Position numbers and translations under genes: made by a program
Notes under the pieces: generated by a model
What the model was told of the DNA's origin: nothing
The model's input: the letters and a program-made list of their open reading frames with translations, nothing else
Database searches by the model: none
Part shown: one piece after another, positions 50,621 to 59,472 of the stretch
Layout of the letters: every line of letters starts with the position of its first letter
Numbering within the stretch: position 1 is the stretch's first letter
NCBI RefSeq assembly: GCF_022763305.1
Contig: NZ_JALEGT010000041.1
Coordinates: 124,001 to 188,000, forward strand
Source: Marivita sp.
Lineage (GTDB): Bacteria; Pseudomonadota; Alphaproteobacteria; Rhodobacterales; Rhodobacteraceae
DNA length: 64,000 bases
Direction: 5' to 3'

Positions 50621-51487
50621 TCAGGGCTTGCGGAAGATCCGGGTCGACCGGAACATATCCTCCAGCGCTTCGATCCGCGCCCGCGCGCTGTCGGACACGC
50701 GCGTCTGAACCTCGGCGATCAAGGCTTCGATGATCAGGTTGATCGCCAGCGTCGAATCCCAGCTTGACGGCACCTCGATCATCGCGTTCACGACATGGTC
50801 GGCCAGCCGCGAAATCGGCGACCCCCATTGATCGGTGAACAGGATGATCTCCGCCCCCCGCTCTTTGGCCAGTTCCGCCAGACGCTCCAGATCCCGTTCA
50901 TACCGCCGAATGTCGAACAGGATCAGCACCGACGCGCGGTCCATGTCCAGAATGTATTGCGGCCAGACATTTGGCGATGCCCCGAGCAACGTCACCGCCG
51001 GGCGGATGATCTGAAGATGGTTGTAGAAGTAATCGGCATTCGACCGCGTGATCCGCCCACCGGACAGGTACACCGGCCTCTGCCGTTCAGCCAGAACCCC
51101 CGCGATGGCATCGAGCGTCCCCGGCTCCAGCCGGTCAATCGTGCGGCTCAGATTGTCGAACACCGCCTCGGCAAAGGCCGTGAACGCCGCCGATCCGGGC
51201 TTGGTATCCCCCCATCCCTCGCGCTTGCGAATGGGTGTCTTGAACTGTTCGGACGCCTCGTCCCGCATCGCGGCCTGCAACTCCGGGAACCCGTCGAAGC
51301 CCAGCTTGCGCGCCAGACGGATCACTGTCGGCGTCGACACCCCCGCCGCCTCGGCGATCCGGGTGATGGATTGCAACCCGCCCACCGGATAATCGCGCAT
51401 GAGAACGCTGGACAACTGCCGCTCTGCTGGCGTCAATGCACCCGCCTGATCGTGCAGCCTGTCCTTGACCGAAAGGGGTTTCGCCAT
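50621..51487 (-). CDS. RpiR-family regulator (HTH + SIS domain)
   Basis: 288 residues from ATG 51487 (AAAAGG upstream; a 51538 start would run through the operator). N-terminal HTH_6 (SITRIAEAAGVSTPTVIRLARKLGF) and C-terminal SIS domain (RPVYLSGGRITRSNADYF, ILFDIRRYERDLERLAELAKERGAEIILFTDQ). SIS domains usually bind phosphosugars or other phosphorylated or acidic metabolites. Divergent from the amidohydrolase-TRAP-GS-dehydrogenase unit with a palindrome between them, so it very probably controls that unit. Confidence 0.87.
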   Translation of the reverse strand: MAKPLSVKDRLHDQAGALTPAERQLSSVLMRDYPVGGLQSITRIAEAAGVSTPTVIRLARKLGFDGFPELQAAMRDEASEQFKTPIRKREGWGDTKPGSAAFTAFAEAVFDNLSRTIDRLEPGTLDAIAGVLAERQRPVYLSGGRITRSNADYFYNHLQIIRPAVTLLGASPNVWPQYILDMDRASVLILFDIRRYERDLERLAELAKERGAEIILFTDQWGSPISRLADHVVNAMIEVPSSWDSTLAINLIIEALIAEVQTRVSDSARARIEALEDMFRSTRIFRKP

Positions 51488-51501
51488 CCCGTGACGCCTT
51501 T

Positions 51502-51517
51502 TGTAGCAATCGCTACA
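51502..51517. promoter_or_regulatory. Candidate RpiR operator
   Basis: TGTAGC-AATC-GCTACA, perfect 6-base arms, 15 bases upstream of the rpiR start and ~40 bases before the likely promoter of the divergent unit. Placement fits repression of both genes. Confidence 0.6.
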
Positions 51518-51555
51518 TTGATACTCACCTTGGTACAATAATCAACGAAATTGTC

Positions 51556-51585
51556 TTGACAGGTCGAAAGCCCCCAACCCTTAAT
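51556..51585 (+). promoter_or_regulatory. Candidate sigma-70 promoter of the amidohydrolase-TRAP unit
   Basis: A perfect TTGACA (51556-51561) and CTTAAT (51580-51585), 18 bases apart. Transcription would start near 51592, only a few bases before the ATG at 51595, where no Shine-Dalgarno sequence is seen; the message may be leaderless. An in-frame TTG start inside TTGACA is therefore unlikely to be used. Confidence 0.5.
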
Positions 51586-51594
51586 GGCCGCGTG

Positions 51595-52362
51595 ATGACA
51601 TCCAAAGACCATACGATTCTGGCCGACGACGACGGGCCCGCCGCAGAGGTGATCCATCCTCGCGGAACCGCCCCCATGTGCCTTGTGTGCGAACATGCCA
51701 GCGCCTTCATTCCTGCAAAGCTGATGGATCTCGGTGTCGCACCCGAACATCGGCACAGCCATGCAGCCTGGGATATCGGCGGGCGTGCTCTTGCCGTTGC
51801 GCTGTCGGAAAAACTCGACGCGCCACTGGTCGCCTCGCGTGTGTCCCGGCTCGTCTATGACTGCAATCGGCCGCCAAGCGCACCGGATGCGGTCCCGCCC
51901 CGATCCGAGGTGGTGGACGTGCCCGGCAACCAGAATCTGTCCGACGCCGCCCGCGCCGCGCGGGTGGCCGAGGTTTATGAACCGTTCCGCACGCTGCTGA
52001 AAACCACGCTCGACAGTTTCAAGACACCCCCCATTCTCGTGACGATCCACTCCTTTACACCGATCTGGTTCGGCCAGCCCCGCGAGGTGGAACTCGGCCT
52101 CTTGCATGACAGCGACGACAGGCTTGCGCGCGCCATGATGTCCAAACGGCCCGACGGCCTCGATGCACGCCTCAACGCGCCCTATTCCGTCACCGATGGC
52201 GTCACCCACACATTGCGCGAACACGCGATCCCGCGTGGCTTGCAGAACGTGATGATCGAAGTCCGCAACGATCTGATCTCCGATGCAAATGGCGTCGCCC
52301 GGTTCGCCGACATCCTGAGCACCATGCTGACCAGTGCGCTGGCGACACAGGAGGCCACATGA
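51595..52362 (+). CDS. N-formylglutamate-amidohydrolase-like protein
   Basis: 255 residues from ATG 51595. Zinc-hydrolase fold of the HutG/FGase family: CLVCEHASAFIPAKL near the N-terminus, HAAWDIGGRALAVALSE, SRLVYDCNRPP, TIHSFTPIWFG and MIEVRNDLI. The family cleaves N-acyl-glutamate amides and related bonds. There are no other histidine-use genes here; with a GS-like ligase and two dehydrogenases downstream, hydrolysis of a gamma-glutamyl amide is a better guess. Overlaps the TRAP small-permease gene by ATGA. Confidence 0.8.
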   Translation: MTSKDHTILADDDGPAAEVIHPRGTAPMCLVCEHASAFIPAKLMDLGVAPEHRHSHAAWDIGGRALAVALSEKLDAPLVASRVSRLVYDCNRPPSAPDAVPPRSEVVDVPGNQNLSDAARAARVAEVYEPFRTLLKTTLDSFKTPPILVTIHSFTPIWFGQPREVELGLLHDSDDRLARAMMSKRPDGLDARLNAPYSVTDGVTHTLREHAIPRGLQNVMIEVRNDLISDANGVARFADILSTMLTSALATQEAT

Positions 52363-52940
52363 CCGGTGCGCTCTTGGCCTATGTCCGGGTGATCGACCCG
52401 TTCAACCGCATGATCGGGCGGATCGTGATGTACGGCATCTTCGTGATGATGGGCATCCTGATCTGGTCGTCCATCAGCAAGGTGTTCCTTGTCCCATCGC
52501 TCTGGACGCTGGAAATGGCCCAATTCGCCATGGTCGCCTACTACATCCTCGGCGGCCCCTATTCGATCCAGATGGGATCGAACGTCCGCATGGATCTGAT
52601 CTACGGCGAAATGAGCGACCGCCGAAAAGCCGCCATCGACGCGGTGACGGTGCTGTTTCTCATCGTGTACCTGCTCTTCCTGCTCTATGGCGGGATCGCC
52701 TCGACCGCCTATTCACTGGGCTATTTCGGATCGGAACCCATCAGCTTTTTCGCAGGCCTTGCGACGGGCAGCGAAGAACTGGGTTTTCTCGAACGCAGCC
52801 CGACATCGTGGCGGCCCTATCTCTGGCCGATCAAGGTGATCATGGTGATCGGCATCTTCCTGATGCTGCTGCAAGTGCTGTGCGAACTGGCCAAGGACAT
52901 CCTGCGCCTCAAGGGACATGACATGGGGGCCAAGGTCTGA
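52359..52940 (+). CDS. TRAP transporter small permease (DctQ type)
   Basis: 193 residues with four membrane helices (RIVMYGIFVMMGILIWSSISK; MAQFAMVAYYILGGPYSIQMG; VTVLFLIVYLLFLLYGGIAS; IKVIMVIGIFLMLLQVLCEL). The conserved YILGGPYSIQMGSNVRMDL after helix 2 fits DctQ. It pairs with the large permease whose start it overlaps by one base. Slightly longer than typical DctQ. Confidence 0.85.
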   Translation: MTGALLAYVRVIDPFNRMIGRIVMYGIFVMMGILIWSSISKVFLVPSLWTLEMAQFAMVAYYILGGPYSIQMGSNVRMDLIYGEMSDRRKAAIDAVTVLFLIVYLLFLLYGGIASTAYSLGYFGSEPISFFAGLATGSEELGFLERSPTSWRPYLWPIKVIMVIGIFLMLLQVLCELAKDILRLKGHDMGAKV

Positions 52941-54265
52941 TGCCGTACGAACTGATTGCGGCACTCATGTTCTCGACCATGATGCTGATGCTTCTGACGG
53001 GCCAGCGCGTGTTCGGCGCCATCGGCTTTGTGGCCGTGGTCGCGGCCTTCTTCCTCTGGGGGGATCGCGGTGGATATGACCTCGGCTTCTCGGCGGCGAT
53101 GAAGCTGATGAAATGGTATCCGCTGCTGACCCTGCCGATGTTCATCTTCATGGGCTACGTCCTGTCGGAAAGCCGCATCGCGGACGACCTTTACAAGATG
53201 TTCCACGTCTGGATGGGCGGACTCTCGGGTGGCCTTGCCGTGGGCACCATCGGCCTGATGGTCCTGATCTCGGCCATGAATGGCCTGAGCGTCGCCGGCA
53301 TGGCCATCGGCGCCACCATCGCGCTGCCCGAACTGCTCAAGCGCGGCTATGACAAGAGGATGGTGACAGGCGTCATACAAGCGGGGTCATCGCTCGGCAT
53401 CCTTGTACCACCCTCGGTGGTGCTGGTTCTCTACGCGATGATTGCCCGCCAGCCGGTCGGCCAATTGTGGCTCGCCGGTGTGATCCCGGGGCTGATGATG
53501 GCGAGCATGTTCGTCCTCTACATCGTGCTCCGCTGCAAGATGAACCCATCGCTCGGCCCTGTCCTGCCCGCCGCCGAACGCGACATTCCCCGCGCCGAGA
53601 AACTCCGCCTTTTGCGCGCCGGTTTGCTGCCGCTGGGCATCTTCTTCGTGATGATGGTGCCTTTCGTGAACGGATGGACCTCGCTTGTCGAAAGCTCTGC
53701 CATCGGCGCGATTGCGGCCTTCATGGCTGCCGTCCTCAAGGGCCGCATGACCCGCGAGGTGTTCGAGAACTCGGTGCGCCAGACGCTCGGCATTTCCTGC
53801 ATGTTCATGTGGATCATCCTGGCCGCCCTTGCCTTTGGCGCGGTGTTCGACGGTCTGGGTGCGGTCAAAGCAATCGAGAACCTCTTTACCGAACAACTTG
53901 GCCTCAGCCCGTGGGTGATCCTGATCCTGATGCAGCTCAGCTTCATCATCATGGGCACCTTCCTTGACGACACGGCCATGCTTGTGATCGTGGCACCGCT
54001 TTATGTCCCGCTCGTTGCAGCGCTTGGCTTCGACCTGATCTGGTACGGCATCCTGTATACGATCACGACCCAGATCGCCTACATGACCCCGCCTTTCGGC
54101 TACAATCTCTTCCTGATGCGCGCGATGGCTCCGCCTGAAATCAGTTTGCGCGATATCTACTCTTCCATCCTTCCCTTCGTAGCAGTGATGGTGATGGCGC
54201 TTGCGATCATCATGGTATTCCCGGAGATCGCCCTTTGGCTGCCGGAATACGTGTATGACAAATAA
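52940..54265 (+). CDS. TRAP transporter large permease (DctM type)
   Basis: 441 residues with about twelve membrane helices. DctM landmarks: LPMFIFMGYVLSESRIADDLYKM, GLSVAGMAIGATIALPELLKRGYDK, GSSLGILVPPSVVLVLYAMI and FLDDTAMLVIVAPLYVPLV. It uses a sodium or proton gradient to import the ligand delivered by the 54316 binding protein. A small CTCCG-GCAA-CGGAG hairpin lies in the 50-base gap before the binding-protein gene. Confidence 0.88.
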   Translation: MPYELIAALMFSTMMLMLLTGQRVFGAIGFVAVVAAFFLWGDRGGYDLGFSAAMKLMKWYPLLTLPMFIFMGYVLSESRIADDLYKMFHVWMGGLSGGLAVGTIGLMVLISAMNGLSVAGMAIGATIALPELLKRGYDKRMVTGVIQAGSSLGILVPPSVVLVLYAMIARQPVGQLWLAGVIPGLMMASMFVLYIVLRCKMNPSLGPVLPAAERDIPRAEKLRLLRAGLLPLGIFFVMMVPFVNGWTSLVESSAIGAIAAFMAAVLKGRMTREVFENSVRQTLGISCMFMWIILAALAFGAVFDGLGAVKAIENLFTEQLGLSPWVILILMQLSFIIMGTFLDDTAMLVIVAPLYVPLVAALGFDLIWYGILYTITTQIAYMTPPFGYNLFLMRAMAPPEISLRDIYSSILPFVAVMVMALAIIMVFPEIALWLPEYVYDK

Positions 54266-54315
54266 CCCAAGACTCCGGCAACGGAGCGCACCCAAAACCA
54301 CAGAGAGGACATGAC

Positions 54316-55353
54316 ATGACCACCAGACGTAAGTTTCTCAGAACAGCCGGCATCGGTGCGGCAGCCAGCCTTGCCGCCCCCGCCATCGTCAAGGCGCAGT
54401 CGGGCATCACATGGCGCTTCCAGACCTATGCCGGTGCCGCACTGGGCGAACACGTGACCAAGCCGGTCATCGACTACATCAACAACAACTCCAACGGTGA
54501 ACTCACGGTCGAGCTGTTCTACGCCGACCAGATCGTTCCCACCGGCGAGCTCTTCCAGGCGCTTCAGCGCGGTACCATCGACGGCGTGCATTCGGACGAC
54601 GACTCAATGGCGTCCCCGACACCGCTGCGCCAGTTCGGCGGCTACTTCCCCTTCGCCACCAAGCACATCCTCGACGTGCCGGTGCTCTTCAACCAGTACG
54701 GTCTCAAGGAGATCTGGGAAGAAGAATACGCCAAGGTCGGTGTGCAGTGGATCTCGGCCGCCGGTCAGGACCCGTGCAACTTCAACACCACCAAGGAAAT
54801 CACCTCGGTCGCCGACCTCGATGGCTTGCGCCTCTACACCTTCCCGACCGCCGGTCGTTTCCTGTCCAAGTTCGGCGTCGTCCCTGTGTCGATCCCCTAC
54901 GAAGACGCCGAAGTCGCGGTTCAGACCGGCGAACTGGACGGTATGGCGTGGTCCGGCATCACCGAGGACTACACTGTCGGCTGGGCGGATGTGACCGACT
55001 ACTTCCTGACCAACAACATCTCGGGCGCATGGATCGGCTCGTGGTTCATCAACCAGCAACGCTGGGCCGACCTGCCGGATCACCTCAAATCCGTGGTCAT
55101 GGCCGCGACCGAGGCGGGCCACACCTACCGCAACCAGTGGTACTGGGGCGGCGAAGCAGCCCTGCGCGCCAACGGCGACAAGCTTGAACTTCGCCAGGTG
55201 CCGCCAAGCGAATGGGCCGAGGTCGAGAACGCCGCCAAGGAGTTCTGGAACGAGGTTGCCGAGGAAGGTGAGATCCAGCAGAAGATCATCAGCATCTTCC
55301 GCGAATACAACAGCGTCATCAATCAGGCTGGCGCACCCTACAACTTCGAATAA
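54316..55353 (+). CDS. TRAP transporter substrate-binding protein (DctP type)
   Basis: 345 residues. Twin-arginine-like signal TTRRKFLRTAGIGAAASLAAPAIVKAQ, then the DctP fold with FQTYAGAALGEHVTKPVIDYI and the ligand-arginine region TFPTAGRFLSKFGVVPVSIPYEDAEVAVQTG. Many DctP proteins bind carboxylates through that Arg, which is kept here, so the ligand may carry an acidic group or be an amino acid-like compound. A hairpin follows the gene, which would raise binding-protein message over the enzymes. Confidence 0.87.
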   Translation: MTTRRKFLRTAGIGAAASLAAPAIVKAQSGITWRFQTYAGAALGEHVTKPVIDYINNNSNGELTVELFYADQIVPTGELFQALQRGTIDGVHSDDDSMASPTPLRQFGGYFPFATKHILDVPVLFNQYGLKEIWEEEYAKVGVQWISAAGQDPCNFNTTKEITSVADLDGLRLYTFPTAGRFLSKFGVVPVSIPYEDAEVAVQTGELDGMAWSGITEDYTVGWADVTDYFLTNNISGAWIGSWFINQQRWADLPDHLKSVVMAATEAGHTYRNQWYWGGEAALRANGDKLELRQVPPSEWAEVENAAKEFWNEVAEEGEIQQKIISIFREYNSVINQAGAPYNFE

Positions 55354-55373
55354 TCGACGCACGAAGCCTCAAG

Positions 55374-55399
55374 AAGCGATCCCTCTCGGGGGGTCGCTT
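55374..55399 (+). terminator. Hairpin after the TRAP binding-protein gene
   Basis: AAGCGATCCC (55374-55383) pairs with GGGGTCGCTT (55390-55399), one G-T pair, loop TCTCGG, then only one more T. A partial terminator or message-stabilising stem between the transport and enzyme parts of the unit. Confidence 0.55.
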
Positions 55400-55425
55400 T
55401 GACCGTGAAGGAAAAGGACGAACCG

Positions 55426-56787
55426 ATGGCCCATATGACCCTTGATGACCTGCAAGCCAAAGCCGAGAGCGGCGCAATCGATACCGTTCTGGTCTGCATG
55501 GTCGACATGCAGGGCCGCCTCATGGGCAAGCGTTTCCATGTGTCGAACTTCCTCGAGTCCGCATGGAAAGAGACCCATTGCTGCAACTACCTGCTGGCCA
55601 CCGACCTCGAGATGGCCACGCCGGATGGCTACAAATCCACAAGCTGGGCGGCGGGGTATGGTGACTACGTGATGAAGCCCGATCTGGCGACACTTCGCCC
55701 GATGCCCTGGCTGGAAGGTACGGCCATGGTGCTGTGCGATCTGATCGACCATCACACGCACGAACCCGTGCCCCATTCGCCGCGCCAGATGCTGAAGAAA
55801 CAGATCGAGCGCCTCGATGCGATGGGCCTGACGCCGATGATGGCGACCGAGCTGGAGTTCTTCCTCTTCGAGCACAGCTACGACGAAATCCGCAAATCCG
55901 GCTACCGCAACCTGACGCCGATCAGCGGCTATAACGAGGATTACAACATCCTCCAGACCACCCGCGAGGAACACGTCATGCGCCCGATCCGCAACCATCT
56001 GGTGGCGGCTGGTGTGCCGGTCGAGAACTCCAAGGGCGAGGCCGAAACCGGTCAGGAAGAGTTGAACATCCGCTACGCCGATGCGCTCGCCTGCGCGGAC
56101 AACCACACGATCGCGAAACACGCGGTCAAGGAAATCGCCCAGATGCACGGCCATGCGGCCAGCTTCCTGCCCAAATGGCGCGCCGACAAGGTGGGCAGCG
56201 CCGCCCATGTGCACCAGTCGCTTTTCAAGGGCGACACTAACGTGTTCCACGATCCGGACGCCAAGTTGACCATGTCGGACACGATGAAGTCCTATGTCGC
56301 GGGCCTGATCAAATACGCCCCCGACATGACGGTCTTCCTTGCGCCCTACGTGAACAGCTACAAGCGCTTCCTGCCGGGCACCTTCGCCCCCACCAAGATC
56401 GCATGGTCGGTAGACAACCGCACCGCAGGCTACCGCCTTGTGGGCGATGGAACCAAGGGTGTGCGGATCGAGTGCCGCATCCCCGGAAGCGACATCAATC
56501 CCTATCTCGCCTGCGCTGCACAACTCGCCGCCGGGATCGCCGGTATGGAGGAAAAGCTGACTCTGGAAGAGCCTGTTTCGGGCGATGTCTACCATATGCA
56601 CCACATCCCCGAGATCCCGGCCACCCTGCGCGCCGCAACCGAAACCCTGCGCAATTCCGCCATGCTGCGCGCGGCCATGGGCGATTTCGTGATCGACCAC
56701 TACACCCGCGCCGCCGAGGTGGAGCAGGAAACCTTTGACGCCGTTGTCACCGACTGGGAACTCCAGCGCGGATTTGAAAGAGCCTAA
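55426..56787 (+). CDS. Glutamine-synthetase-family gamma-glutamyl ligase
   Basis: 453 residues from ATG 55426 with AAAGGA upstream (TTG 55399 in frame lies in the hairpin). GS catalytic core: MMATELEFFLFE, GSAAHVHQSLF, VNSYKRFLPGTFAPTKIAW, VDNRTAGYRLVG and VRIECRIPGSDINPYL. It lacks the adenylylation-loop form of GlnA and fits the PuuA/GlnA3/GlnA4 group that joins glutamate to polyamines, ethanolamine or alkylamines. Its operon with an importer, two dehydrogenases and an amidohydrolase argues for ligation of an imported amine. Exact amine unknown. Confidence 0.83.
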   Translation: MAHMTLDDLQAKAESGAIDTVLVCMVDMQGRLMGKRFHVSNFLESAWKETHCCNYLLATDLEMATPDGYKSTSWAAGYGDYVMKPDLATLRPMPWLEGTAMVLCDLIDHHTHEPVPHSPRQMLKKQIERLDAMGLTPMMATELEFFLFEHSYDEIRKSGYRNLTPISGYNEDYNILQTTREEHVMRPIRNHLVAAGVPVENSKGEAETGQEELNIRYADALACADNHTIAKHAVKEIAQMHGHAASFLPKWRADKVGSAAHVHQSLFKGDTNVFHDPDAKLTMSDTMKSYVAGLIKYAPDMTVFLAPYVNSYKRFLPGTFAPTKIAWSVDNRTAGYRLVGDGTKGVRIECRIPGSDINPYLACAAQLAAGIAGMEEKLTLEEPVSGDVYHMHHIPEIPATLRAATETLRNSAMLRAAMGDFVIDHYTRAAEVEQETFDAVVTDWELQRGFERA

Positions 56788-56790
56788 GAC

Positions 56791-58167
56791 ATGACCAAGA
56801 CCGTAGACCTGATCTCACCGATCGACGGATCGGTGTACCTCACGCGCGAGGTGCTGACCCGCGACGCCGCCTTTGACGCCGCCAAACGCGCCAGGGCCGC
56901 CCAAGCCGATTGGGCCGCGCGCCCGCTGTCCGAACGCATCGAACTGGTGCGCAAGGCGGGTGAAATCGTCGGCCAGCAGAAAGACCGCATGGCGACCGAA
57001 CTGGCGCATCAGATGGGCCGTCCCGTCCGCTATGGCGGCGAATATGGCGGTTTCAACGAACGCCTGACCTACATGGCCGATGTCGCCGAAGAGTCGCTTG
57101 CGCCCATGCAGTTCGAAGACAGCGACGCGTTCCGCCGCCTGATCAAACGTACACCGTGGGGCACCGTTCTCGTCATCGCACCTTGGAACTACCCCTACAT
57201 GACCGCGATCAACACCGTGGCCCCCGCCCTCATCGCGGGCAATACCGTGATCCTGAAGCATGCAGGCCAGACGCTGGCCGTAGGCGACCATTTGGCCGAA
57301 GCCTTCCACGCGGCGGGCGTGCCCGAAGACGTGTTCCAGAACCTCGTCCTCGACCACGACACCACCTCTGCGCTTCTGTCTGAACGTGCGGTGGATTTCG
57401 TCAACTTCACCGGCTCGGTCGGCGGCGGTCAGGCCATCGAACGTGCCGCCGCGGGCACCTTCATCCCCGTCTCGACCGAGCTTGGCGGCAAAGACCCCGG
57501 CTATGTCCGTGAAGACGCCAATCTCGACGCGGCAGTCGACACCCTGCTTGATGGCGCGATGTTCAACTCGGGACAGTGCTGCTGTGGCATCGAACGCATC
57601 TACGTGCACGAAAGCCTTTACGACCAGTTCGTCGAAAAGGCCGTCGCGTGGGTCAATGCACAGAAACTGGGCAACCCGCTCGATCCCGACACCACCATGG
57701 GCCCGATGGCCAATGTCCGCTTCGCCAAGGAAGTCCGCGCCCAGATCGAAGAGGCGCTGGCCGATGGCGCAAAAGCACATATCGACACCATGCCCGCCGA
57801 TGATGGCGGCGCGTACCTGACCCCACAGATCCTGACCAATGTCACACACAAGATGCGCGTCATGCGCGACGAAAGCTTCGGCCCCGTCGTCGGCATCATG
57901 CCGGTCAAGGACGACGAAGAAGCCATCGCGCTGATGAACGACAGCCGGTTTGGCCTCACCGCCTCCATCTGGTCCACCGACACCGCCACCGCCGAAGCCA
58001 TCGGCGACCGGATCGAGACAGGCACCGTCTTCCTCAACCGCTGCGACTACCTTGACCCTGCGCTCTGCTGGACCGGCTGCAAGGACACCGGCCGCGGGCA
58101 AGGTCTGTCAAAACTGGCGTATCAGGCCCTGACACGCCCCAAATCCTACCACCTCAAGAAGGCATAA
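56791..58167 (+). CDS. Aldehyde dehydrogenase
   Basis: 458 residues, somewhat shorter than the usual 480-500. TPWGTVLVIAPWNYPYMTAIN, ELGGKDPGYV (general-base Glu) and NSGQCCCGIERI with the catalytic Cys at 264 of the three in a row (263-265). NAD(P)+-dependent oxidation of an aldehyde to a carboxylate. It sits three bases after the GS-like gene and four before the alcohol dehydrogenase, so the substrate is probably the aldehyde made from a glutamylated alcohol. Confidence 0.86.
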   Translation: MTKTVDLISPIDGSVYLTREVLTRDAAFDAAKRARAAQADWAARPLSERIELVRKAGEIVGQQKDRMATELAHQMGRPVRYGGEYGGFNERLTYMADVAEESLAPMQFEDSDAFRRLIKRTPWGTVLVIAPWNYPYMTAINTVAPALIAGNTVILKHAGQTLAVGDHLAEAFHAAGVPEDVFQNLVLDHDTTSALLSERAVDFVNFTGSVGGGQAIERAAAGTFIPVSTELGGKDPGYVREDANLDAAVDTLLDGAMFNSGQCCCGIERIYVHESLYDQFVEKAVAWVNAQKLGNPLDPDTTMGPMANVRFAKEVRAQIEEALADGAKAHIDTMPADDGGAYLTPQILTNVTHKMRVMRDESFGPVVGIMPVKDDEEAIALMNDSRFGLTASIWSTDTATAEAIGDRIETGTVFLNRCDYLDPALCWTGCKDTGRGQGLSKLAYQALTRPKSYHLKKA

Positions 58168-58171
58168 GCCG

Positions 58172-59317
58172 ATGTCCCTCAAAGGAAACTGGTCCTACCC
58201 CACCGCCATCCGTTTCGGCGCGGGCCGCATCTCGGAAATCGCCGAGGCGTGCCTTGCCGCTGGCATCTCCAAACCGCTCCTCGTCACCGACCGGGGCCTC
58301 GCGGATATGGAAATCACCACAAAGACCCTGAACCTTGTCGAACAGGCGGGTCTGGGCCGCGCGATGTTCTCGGATGTCGATCCCAACCCGAACGAAAAGA
58401 ACGTCGAAGAAGGCCTCAAGGTCTACCGTGAAGGCGGCTTTGACGGCGTTATCGCCTTTGGCGGCGGCTCCGGCCTTGATCTCGCCAAGACGCTGGCCTT
58501 CATGGCGGGTCAGTCCCGCCCCCTCTGGGACTTTGAGGACATCGGCGACTGGTGGACCCGCGCCGACCCCGCTGGCATCCACCCCATCGTCGCCGTGCCG
58601 ACCACCGCCGGCACAGGCTCGGAGGTGGGCCGCGCCAGCGTCATCACCAATTCGGAAACCCACGAGAAGAAGATCATCTTCCACCCCAAGATGCTGCCCG
58701 CCGTGGTGATCTGCGACCCCGAACTGACCGTGGGCATGCCCAAATTCATCACCGCAGGCACCGGTCTTGATGCCTTCGCCCACTGCGTAGAGGCCTATTC
58801 CAGCCCGCACTACCACCCGATGAGCCAAGGCATCGCGCTCGAAGGCATGCGCCTTGTCGTCGACAACCTGCCCCGCGCCTATGCCGACGGGTCCGATATC
58901 GAAGCCCGCGCGAACATGATGAGCGCCGCCGCCATGGGCGCGACCGCCTTCCAGAAGGGCCTCGGCGCGATCCATGCTCTGAGCCACCCCATCGGCGCGC
59001 ATCACCACACCCACCACGGCACCACCAACGCCGTCTTCATGCCCACCGTGCTCAAGTTCAATGCCGACGCCATCCGCGACCGGTTTGACCGCGCAGCGGG
59101 CTATCTGGGCATTGACGGCGGCTTCGACGGTTTCTGCGCCTTTGTCGATCAGTTCAACGCCAGCTTCGCGATCCCGAAAACACTCACCGATCTGGGTGTG
59201 AAGGACGCGAACCTCGACGTGCTGGTCCGCGACGCTCTGAACGACCCGTCCACCGGCGGCAACCCGGTCACCATGACCGAGGCCAACACGCGGGCGTTGT
59301 TCGAGTCGGTGTTGTAA
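58172..59317 (+). CDS. Iron-containing alcohol dehydrogenase
   Basis: 381 residues of the group III (Fe-ADH) family: FGGGSGLDLAKTLAFMAG for the dinucleotide, PTTAGTGSEVGRASVITN, and the metal site in TGLDAFAHCVEAYSS, ALSHPIGAHHHTHHG (Asp and three His). Would oxidise an alcohol to the aldehyde used by the preceding enzyme, or the reverse. Last gene of the unit; a palindromic repeat lies downstream. Confidence 0.87.
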   Translation: MSLKGNWSYPTAIRFGAGRISEIAEACLAAGISKPLLVTDRGLADMEITTKTLNLVEQAGLGRAMFSDVDPNPNEKNVEEGLKVYREGGFDGVIAFGGGSGLDLAKTLAFMAGQSRPLWDFEDIGDWWTRADPAGIHPIVAVPTTAGTGSEVGRASVITNSETHEKKIIFHPKMLPAVVICDPELTVGMPKFITAGTGLDAFAHCVEAYSSPHYHPMSQGIALEGMRLVVDNLPRAYADGSDIEARANMMSAAAMGATAFQKGLGAIHALSHPIGAHHHTHHGTTNAVFMPTVLKFNADAIRDRFDRAAGYLGIDGGFDGFCAFVDQFNASFAIPKTLTDLGVKDANLDVLVRDALNDPSTGGNPVTMTEANTRALFESVL

Positions 59318-59415
59318 GCCGTGACTTCACCGCGTGACCTAAGGAATACGATCATGGATTGGGCTTAGGTCAGCTAAGCGGGACAAAGTGGCAGCTCCAC
59401 TGTCAGACAAACGTC

Positions 59416-59472
59416 GCGCCCGAACCGAGGGGTGGGCGAGAAGCGCCCGCCCCGTGGGGGCGGTTCGGGCGC
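59416..59472. repeat. Palindromic repeat element, copy 2 (57 bp)
   Basis: Perfect 12-base ends GCGCCCGAACCG and CGGTTCGGGCGC around a GC-rich interior that can fold further. Its reverse complement matches 14695-14751 over the full 57 bases apart from scattered changes and small shifts. A small CCAAAGC-TTT-GCTTTGG stem stands beside it (59475-59491), as a small stem also stands beside copy 1. It lies in the 227-base gap between the convergent alcohol dehydrogenase and urate oxidase genes. Confidence 0.7.

Noticed and set aside
51595-52362. HutG of histidine degradation
   Set aside because: No hutU, hutH, hutI or hutF nearby; the gene is coupled to a TRAP transporter and a GS-like ligase.
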